Shown here piece by piece: positions 56,695 to 64,000 of a stretch of 64,000 nucleotides of DNA. The stretch spans positions 124,001 to 188,000 of the forward strand of contig JAJEKV010000102.1 in NCBI GenBank assembly GCA_021234155.1. Direction: 5' to 3'. The notes beneath the pieces were generated by a model. The model ran no database searches and was not told where the DNA came from. It worked only from the letters and a program-made list of their open reading frames with translations. This stretch comes from Isoetes taiwanensis. Lineage: Eukaryota > Streptophyta > Lycopodiopsida > Isoetales > Isoetaceae. The first letter of the stretch is position 1, and each line of letters begins with the position of its first letter. A program made the position numbers and the translations under genes.

Positions 56695-59385
56695 GTGGCA
56701 TTCAAACATGCCACCTAGGAGCTCCAACATGCCACGACCCCATTTCAACATGCCGTTGCCTAGGCTCCAACATGCCACCATGCCCAACATGCCAACGGGC
56801 TCCAACATGCCACTGAGGTTATAACATAAACCCCTCCAACATGCCAACCCTCGCCGCACACGGGCTCCAACATGCCTTTGAGGCCACACATGCCAAGGTG
56901 ATTGGACCAACATGCCACCTATGTCATGAGGTAGTGGGTGGCCTTGAAGCCAAAACATGCCACCTAGGCCTCCAAAGTGCCACCCCAAGGTCCTCCTTTA
57001 GGGTCTGCCTAGGCCACCTGGCTCCAACATGCCACCTAGGCTCGGCGCGCGCTGGTGCAACTCCAACATCCCAGGCCCCCTACGGGCTCCAACATGCCAC
57101 GGGCTCCAACATGGCACCTAGCATGCCACCTAGGCTCCAACATGCCACCCGGCTCCAACATGCCACGTGAGCTCCAACATGCCAAGTTGGCTCCAACATG
57201 CCACCTAGGCTCCACCATGCAAAGGTGGCTCAATTATGCCACCTAGGCTCCAACATCCCACCAAGGCTTCAACATGCCAAGTAGGCTCCAACATGCCAAC
57301 TAGGCTCCAACATGCCTCGTGAGCTCTAGCATGCCACCTAGGCTCCAACGCCACCTTGGCTCCAACATGCCACGGGCTCCAACATGCCACCTAGAATGCC
57401 ACCTAGGCTCCAACATGCCACCCGGCTCCAACATGCCACGTGAGCTCCAACATGCCAAGTTGGCTCCAACGCGCCACCTAGGCTCAAGCATGCCAAGGTG
57501 GCTCAAATATGCCACCTAGGCTCCAACATGCCACCCGGCTCCAACATGCCAAGGTGGCTCCAACATGCCATTATCCGCCAAGCGTGCCAAGGTGGCTAAA
57601 ACATGCCACCAGGCTCCAACATGCCACGTGAGCTCCAACATGCCACCTAGGCACCAACATGCCACATAGGCTCCAACATGCCGCCTAGGCTCCAACATGC
57701 CACGAGGCTCCAACATGCCAACTAGGCTCCAACATGCCTCGTGAGCTCTAGCATGCCACCTAGGCTCCAACGCCACCTAGGCTCCAACATGCCACCTAGG
57801 CTCCAACATGCCAAGGTGCAACATCCAACATGCCACCTAGGCTCAAGCGCGCCAAGGTGGCTCAAACATGCCACCTAGGCTCCAACGCGCCAACGAGGCT
57901 CCAACATGCCGCCTGCCACGCGGCTCCAACATGCCACCTAGCATGCCACCTAGGCTCCAACATGCCACCGGGCTCAAGCCGCAACACGTGAGCTCCAACA
58001 TGCCACCGGGCTCCAACATGCCAACTAGGCTCCAACATGCCTCGTGAGCTCTAGCATGCCACCTAGGCTCCAACGCGCCACCTTGGCCCCAACATGCCAC
58101 GGGCTCCAACATGTCACCTAGCATGCCAACATGCCACCTAGCATGCCACCTAGGCTGCAACATGCCACCTGGGCTCCAACATGCCACGGAGCTCCAACAT
58201 GCCAAGTTGGCTCCAACGTGCCACCTAGGCTCAAGCATGCCAAGGTGGCTCAAATATGCCACCTAGGCTCCAACATGCCACCACATATGGCTTCAACATG
58301 CCACGAGGCTCCATTAGTCAAACATGCCACCTAGGCCCAACATGCCAACGTGGCTCCAACATGCCACGCCACCCAACATGCCTCGTGAGCTCTAGCATGC
58401 CACCTAGGCTCCAATGTGCCACCTAGGCTCCAATGTGCCACCTAGGCTCCAACATGCCAAGGTGGTCCAACATGCCACCTAGGCACAGCATGCCAAGGTG
58501 GCTCAAATATGCCACCATCACCCAACATGCCACCGGCTTCAACATGCCACGTAGGCTCCAACATGCCACGTGAGCTCTAACATGCCACCTAGGCTCCAAC
58601 ATGCCACCTACGCTCCAACATGCCTAGGCTCCAACATGTCAAGGTGGCTCCAACACGCCACCTAGGGTTCAACATGCCAAGGTGGCTCCAACATGCCACC
58701 TAGGCTCCAACACGCCACCCACGCCCAACATGCCAATGGGCTCCAACATGCCACCTAGCATGCCACCTAGGTCGTAACATGCAACCCGGGCTCCAACATG
58801 CCACGCGGAGCTCTAACATGCCACCTAGGCTCCAACATGCCACCCACGCCCAACATGCCACCCAGTGCTCCAACATGTCAAGGTGGCTCCAACATGCCAC
58901 CTAGGCTCCAACATGCCAAGGTGGCTCCAACATGCCACCTAGGCTCCAACATGCCACCCACGCCCAACATGCCACCCAGTCCAACATGCCACCTAGCATG
59001 CCACCTAGGCTCCAACATGCCACCGGGCTCCAACATGCCACGTGAGCTCCAACATGCCACACAAAGGCTCCAACATGCCAAGTTGGCTCCAACGCGCCAC
59101 CTAGGCTCAAGCATGCCAAGGTGGCTCAAATATGCCACCGCAGGCTCCATCAGGGCTCCATCATGCCACCAAGGCTTCAACATGCCACGCAGTTCCAACA
59201 TGCCAAGGTGGCTCCAACATGCCACCTAGGCTCCAACATGCCAAGGTGGCTCCAACATGCCACCTAGGCTCCAACATGCCACCCACGCCCAACATGACAC
59301 GGGCTCGAACGCGCCCGCGTGGCTCCAACATGCCAGATGGCTTAGACATGCCACGGGCTCCAAATGCCACCTAGGCCCGTGAACC
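56695..59385. repeat. 19-bp minisatellite, forward orientation (right foldback arm)
   Basis: About 130 units of AACATGCCACCTAGGCTCC/AACATGCCAAGGTGGCTCA with frequent CG-rich variant cores, in the opposite orientation to 52215-53975. Continuous with the centre of the foldback at its left edge, where transitional sequence mixes both families. Confidence 0.95.
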
Positions 59386-59389
59386 CGTT

Positions 59390-59750
59390 CTTAAGGTTCA
59401 TCCTCTTTCCTTTTACCGACCGCCATGAGTTACAAAACCAGACACCTAAAAATCAGGACACTTGCAACATGTTAGACGAGACAACATTACTATGTGACGA
59501 AGCTTGTCTCAGATTGCCCTCTTCTTTTTTTCAACAAGGCCGACGAGATCGATGCATTATTTCATGGGATGTGGCGATGACGGGCCGGATCAACTACGGC
59601 CGCATGGTTGGTTCCAACTTCACTTGGGTATCGCACCCATTGAGCGGCATAATATTTGCTACCGCTTTCAATGATCCAATGGGGCTAACGCCGCCTTCTT
59701 GTTCACATTCACATTTTCAATGCTATATTTGCCACAATAATGGCTTGTAA
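59390..59750 (+). CDS. Unrecognised exon-like ORF right of the foldback
   Basis: From about 59395 the frame encodes NPFLRFILFPF, then DETTLLCDEACLRLPSSFFQ, RDRCIISWDVAMTGRINYGR and HPLSGIIFATAFNDP, ending at 59748. The first codons of the longer frame lie in the minisatellite and are not real. Protein-like composition but no domain recognised. Confidence 0.3.
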
Positions 59751-60021
59751 CATTGGTCCACCTTCATGATTTGTTCATAACAACAACATGCTAGTTCAAA
59801 TGTGACACATTAGGGTTTTAAGCACAATGTTGAGGTAACACATTAGGGTGTAAGTGCATGGGGTAAAAATTATTAATTTCTTATAACCATTGAACCATGC
59901 AAGATTTCCACCTTTGCGCGTGAGCCGCCACACAGGTCAGGTCCCACCCAAACCAAATTATCCCAAATTATTGTGGAGGGAGTCGAGGAATGAATGATCG
60001 CGCAGCAAAAGACATCGGGAT

Positions 60022-60249
60022 ATGGGTTCGATTGGGTCGTGGATTCCACAGCTTCTTTCTCCATTTCCTACCCTTCCTCCACTTCCTCCCGACTACTTAA
60101 ACTCGGCCGATGGCTCAACCGGTTTCTCAAGCGTAATTCAAATCTTGAGCCGGGATAAGATTTTTGAACATATTAGGGCATGTTTGTGGGAGGATTGGGA
60201 GGATGATCGAAAAGATCATCGTGCAAGCTTTAGAGAAGGGAAGAGTTAA
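60022..60249 (+). CDS. Unrecognised short ORF
   Basis: Encodes a proline-rich start (LLSPFPTLPPLPPDY), SADGSTGFSSVIQILSRDKI and an acidic/Trp segment ACLWEDWEDDRKDHR. A partially overlapping frame (60164-60385) is also open, so a frameshift may join them. No family recognised. 60640-61480 holds no supported gene. Confidence 0.25.
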   Translation: MGSIGSWIPQLLSPFPTLPPLPPDYLNSADGSTGFSSVIQILSRDKIFEHIRACLWEDWEDDRKDHRASFREGKS

Positions 60250-61487
60250 TGGAATGGCCTTCTTAAGGCTCAAACTTGAGCATTGGATGCATTCCCCGGG
60301 TCGCTGCTCCAATAGGCATTGCCGCTCTTTGGTAGGAATAGCCGAGGAGATTTTCGACCGAAAGGCACTTCCCCATCTCAGGTAAGGGCCTTCTAAGATG
60401 TCCAAAAACATCAACCTGTGTGTACAAAGAATCGCTCATCTTTACAGGCCGCTTTGATGCGGCCGACTCTAACCGTAACATCAGCCTTTCTATCGATCCA
60501 AAACTCATTTACGTTAAGAAGGGGCTTAAAGGGGCTACACTCATTTGGATTTAAAGAGATGTGGGTATGATGAGCGAGAGTGGAGCATTGCTTGAACAAA
60601 CCGGGCGAATCCGAGAGTATGCACAAACACTTCCCCATTTATGATGAAGTGAATTTTAGCAAGGACAACGGAGGAGGAGAGAAACTTGAGGGCTAATGTG
60701 GCTGAAGAGATACTTGCAAGCTGGTTATTTAAGGTCGTGGAAGTTCCGTGGATGGATGCTCTCGCGCTTGCCTAGCCGAAGTTCAAGGTAACGAGGTAAC
60801 GGATTCTTTGGATTATTTTTAACTTTCTTTAAGTTGCTAGTGCCGTTGATTACAGAGGTGAAAGTGTTAGTAGGTTACTCTTTGTTTCGAAAGCATTACA
60901 TTACCGTAAAAGTTTCCCCGCCTTTTGAGTTCAGATCTAGAATGAGTTGCTACATTACAAATAGGTTACTCTTTTATTTCACAAGATAGTAAAGTTTTCC
61001 TATTTTTTAACCCGATCTAGAATGTGGGATGTTGTAACCTGTGGTGTACCAAACTTTGGGAGTATGAAATGTTTGCCTCCAATGGGTTCCTCAAAGTGCT
61101 CCATACTTTTCCCTCAATCCATTCATGGCCGTGATCCGTGGTTCCATTCTTGAGGTTTAGGTTTTCATTGCCAAAGATAAGATCTAGACCAGTATTTCTT
61201 TTAGCCGGGATCTAAGATTGAGTACATGTACCGAGGTCCAACAACTTCGATCCTATTTTGCTTGCAAATTCCAGCTTCTAGTTGTTAAACTATACCGCCA
61301 TTTATTCTCAGATAATTCAATAGTGGTTGATTGAATCATGCAAAGACTGCTTACCTCGCCTAATGAATGGGCTAAAAACTTCCATAAAATCAGAAAAGGC
61401 TGACCCAAAAAATGAGCAATCACAATTGTATTAATTCTTTGATGCTTGCTAAATATCGATACTTCTTTTCTTCCTCTTTAATTGCAG

Positions 61488-61775
61488 GATTTCACATACT
61501 TGCACGATAAGAGGGCTCGCTCAAGGACATGCTCAAGAAGCAGAGGCCTCAAAGAAATTATGACTTTGGTGAAACCATCGCCTTCCTCGCTGGAACTCGA
61601 CGCATTGTTCGAGCTAAGGGAGCTGAAATTCGCGGATCGGTATGCCGCGTTGCAAAAGAGAGAGAAATACTATGAGGACCTCACCGACACGCTGGGACCG
61701 CCATTGTACATGGTATTGCTGTGGGGATGGTATATGCGAAGTTTCGGTAATCGCCAAGACGATTGTCACCCGTAG
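61488..61775 (+). CDS. Exon-like unrecognised ORF
   Basis: A good acceptor (TTTAATTGCAG) precedes DFTYLHDKRARSRTCSRSRG, then PSSLELDALFELRELKFADR and ALQKREKYYEDLTDTLGPP, a helical charged segment. A possible frameshift near 61735 (the alternative frame is also open). No domain recognised. Confidence 0.35.
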   Translation, partial: DFTYLHDKRARSRTCSRSRGLKEIMTLVKPSPSSLELDALFELRELKFADRYAALQKREKYYEDLTDTLGPPLYMVLLWGWYMRSFGNRQDDCHP

Positions 61776-61991
61776 AAGACACATTGCAAAACAATGTTTG
61801 TCCCGGGCTAAACATACCGCTTAACTGGAAGTAGAGGTAAATTGATTAAGACGCGTTTCATTTTCGCGTGATTGGTCATTGAAATTAGTATTTACAATCG
61901 AGGTTGTCTTAAATTTACTTTCTCGAATCGTTGTTTCAGTAGATATTTGCATTTTCTTGTCATTTACATTCTTTGGACATTTATCCAATAG

Positions 61992-62294
61992 GAGAAGGTC
62001 ATCCGCCGAGTGTATGACAGATTTGAATGGGGAAGTCCTTGCACCCAATGGGGGGAGACGGAAGGTAGAGGCATCAGAGTTCAATTCCGCAACTTTGTGT
62101 GGTCCGCTCATTTTAACATGTTCTCTTTCCGCCGTGAGGGCAAGGAGGCTAAGTGCTGGTTTCATGGGCGGCATCAACAGCCAGCTAGAACAAGCCGCAA
62201 TCCCCTCGCGGTAGGTACCTTGGCACATCAGAACTTGTTTTGTTTTCGCTTTCCAAATCAAAGGACGCAAGTGTGCTCTAGCAACCGGGCGTGA
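61992..62294 (+). CDS. Unrecognised exon-like ORF
   Basis: The frame encodes YDRFEWGSPCTQWGETEGRG, IRVQFRNFVWSAHFNMFSFR and a basic stretch (KCWFHGRHQQPARTS). Rich in aromatic residues and Arg, as in a folded nucleic-acid-binding segment, but I recognise nothing specific. It lies 220 bp downstream of the previous exon-like ORF on the same strand. Confidence 0.3.
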   Translation, partial: EKVIRRVYDRFEWGSPCTQWGETEGRGIRVQFRNFVWSAHFNMFSFRREGKEAKCWFHGRHQQPARTSRNPLAVGTLAHQNLFCFRFPNQRTQVCSSNRA

Positions 62295-62548
62295 AGGTTG
62301 TAGCAATGAAATTCCGGCCAACGCCACTACTTCAAGTGGACATTACTTAACCCTAACCCGCAGTTGAAGTTCGATGGCGGGCTGGGAGGATTGGCAAGAA
62401 GGCTCCGCAACTAGGTCAACTCCACATGAACAACATGCCGTAGGTAGCGACAAGGAGGACGGCCGCAGAGGACGAAGTTGTAGAATTAGTGCTTCGCTAT
62501 AATGCGTTTTGTTGCAACATTATTTTCTAATGCCTCACCGATGATGGG

Positions 62549-62767
62549 ATGACGATGACAAGTTCCCACAAAGGGGACAACATCATTCTTATGAATGAAG
62601 ATGGAGAGAAGGTCGCCTCGAGGCGTAGTCAAGTCACACGAGGGGAGTTAGAGATACTTATCCAAGGGGTCACGGATAAAGCGGACCTGATATCATCAAA
62701 GCGATGGTTGCCTATCCTCCAAAGCATATTACCTGGTCTCCCAAATTGGTACGCCCTTTCTAGTTAA
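62549..62767 (+). CDS. Unrecognised exon-like ORF
   Basis: Encodes MTMTSSHKGDNIILMNEDGE, SRRSQVTRGELEILIQGVTD and WLPILQSILPGLPNWYALS. The C-terminal part looks like an amphipathic helix. A short single exon at best, with no known domain. Confidence 0.3.
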   Translation: MTMTSSHKGDNIILMNEDGEKVASRRSQVTRGELEILIQGVTDKADLISSKRWLPILQSILPGLPNWYALSS

Positions 62768-64000
62768 ACTAGGTCGCAATAGTGTTTAAACATGAATTTT
62801 AATGGGAGCTCTAGGTTAAGATGCTTGTTTCTAGCGCATCATGATTTTAATTCTAGCTTTTTGTTATGATGCTGCAAGGTAATAATCAGCTTTAATACTT
62901 TCTTCACAAAGCGCAAATGGGGATTTAAGATGAGGAAGAGTACGATATCCCGGCCTATCATCTTCCAAAACATGGAAGAATAAGTCGCGAAAAGCGAGTC
63001 CCGGCAGATTTAAGAAATCTTGCCCGCTTTGTCCTTCAAGATAGGCGCCTTTCGCCAACCGGGATCATGTCCTTCCTCAGAAGGAGAAGCATGATGGCAA
63101 GTTCCACCTGAAAAACATCAAGATAGACGCAGCTCCACGACGAAGTTCGTGGAGCAATGCTTTGAGTTGCGCAGTGCTGCTCGTTAGGACAGATGCATGG
63201 GATGGCAGCAAATTTGAGGACGCCCGCCTTCTCCTTATGTAGCTTTTATGTTACCCGTTCTCCCGATTTAGCTTTCATCTTCTGATCACAATACTCTCGA
63301 ACTAGTGATTAAGCACATAATCTTATGTGACATGCTACTTCTTTTTTGTTTTTGAACTTCTAAACCTTTGTGACTTCATTTCTCGATCTTCTAAGATCTA
63401 TAGCAACTGGATAATATATGCTTTGAATTTGTAACAGTTCGGATAATAGATGCTTTGAATTATGTAAATACGGATAATAGATGCTTTGAATTATATATCG
63501 CCTCGTCCCAAATATCCGCCAAGGTCATTTTGAACTTCAAACTTCAGAACCAAACGAAAAATCTCGTTTAACTTAAAAAATTCGTTGAGTATTACTGCTT
63601 TTTGTATGGTCCGTAGTAGCCATCCATATTAGGCTTACTTGTTGGCATAGGCTTCACGGGCAAGCAAACATTTGGAGCGACGCGAAGACCAGGTAATGAG
63701 GACTTCATCCTTGCTTTAGAAATCTACAAAAAATCTGCTTGCTTTTGTTATTGACCATTGCTATTTACTAGGGCCTGCTCGATTGTGAAGGAATTTGCTG
63801 ACTAGGTACCAGACCAAAACATTTTCCTCCACGTCTTCTTCTATTCAGGTATTTATCGCTTTATGGTTTTTTATAGTTCTCTACCATGTCTCAAGTTATC
63901 AAGTTTAATGAAGTTTATTGGATTATAGCTGCAGGGATGGCGTCTGCGATGCCCGGTTCCGCAAGTGTTCTCATTTGTAGAGTTGGCAAAGCAAGATGCA
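62768..64000. other. Non-coding right edge with a ~31-bp triplication
   Basis: No supported gene. GGATAAT(A)ATGCTTTGAAT is repeated at about 63409, 63441 and 63472 (three units, 31-32 bp). The sequence continues past the window edge. Confidence 0.5.

Overview
Organism: the window looks like heterochromatic, repeat-dominated nuclear DNA of a land plant, most likely a non-seed plant (fern, lycophyte or bryophyte). The reasons are intron-containing genes with GT-AG junctions, plant-style LTR-like sequence, many DNA-transposon remnants, and no bacterial-type operons. The species cannot be named from the sequence. Few reading frames look like host genes; the best is a minus-strand NIF/FCP1-like gene at 25.1-28.7 kb. 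|| Layout. 1-3.2 kb: two tandem copies of a 1,656-bp piece of a DDE-type transposase gene, with a 57-bp minisatellite in an intron. 3.2-5.15 kb: a pyrimidine-rich tract that still holds islands of the same gene. 5.3-24.35 kb: the transposase C-terminus, then a tandem array of a 7.1-7.3 kb unit (two full copies A and B, one truncated copy C). Each unit carries the transposase C-terminal exon, an unrecognised 279-aa ORF, a second unrecognised gene, a small minus-strand ORF, a 19-bp minisatellite and a minus-strand gene resembling Ulp1/C48 proteases. 24.35-25.1 kb: non-coding, with short palindromes. 25.1-28.7 kb: multi-exon minus-strand gene ending in a NIF/FCP1-like (HAD) domain. 28.7-31.07 kb: LTR-like insertion between 40-bp direct repeats. 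31.3-32.2 kb: a terminal exon and an array of perfect or near-perfect palindromes. 32.4-35.96 kb: a 3.56-kb element with 16-bp terminal inverted repeats and a 3-bp target duplication. 36.07-37.1 kb: N-terminal half of a relative of the first transposase. 37.3-44.1 kb: nested block with two ~0.7-0.8 kb direct repeats enclosing GT/GA microsatellites, a 2.4-kb 19-bp minisatellite and a 2.36-kb near-perfect inverted repeat. 44-52 kb: tandem repeats and exon-like unrecognised ORFs. 52.2-59.4 kb: a 7.2-kb foldback structure whose two arms are the same 19-bp minisatellite in opposite orientation. 59.4-64 kb: scattered exon-like ORFs. || How it fits together: the first transposase is flanked by GTGGTG motifs on its left and CACCAC motifs on its right, in inverted orientation, as expected for subterminal transposase-binding sites. 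The same motif recurs between the genes of the tandem unit, so the 7-kb unit looks like part of one multi-gene DNA transposon that was duplicated in tandem. || Caution on quality: where paralogous copies can be compared, they disagree mostly at CAG and CTG trinucleotides, with insertions, deletions and substitutions that break reading frames. Homopolymer-length differences are also present. This looks like base-calling error at methylated CHG sites in an incompletely polished long-read assembly, so many stops and frameshifts here are probably not biological.
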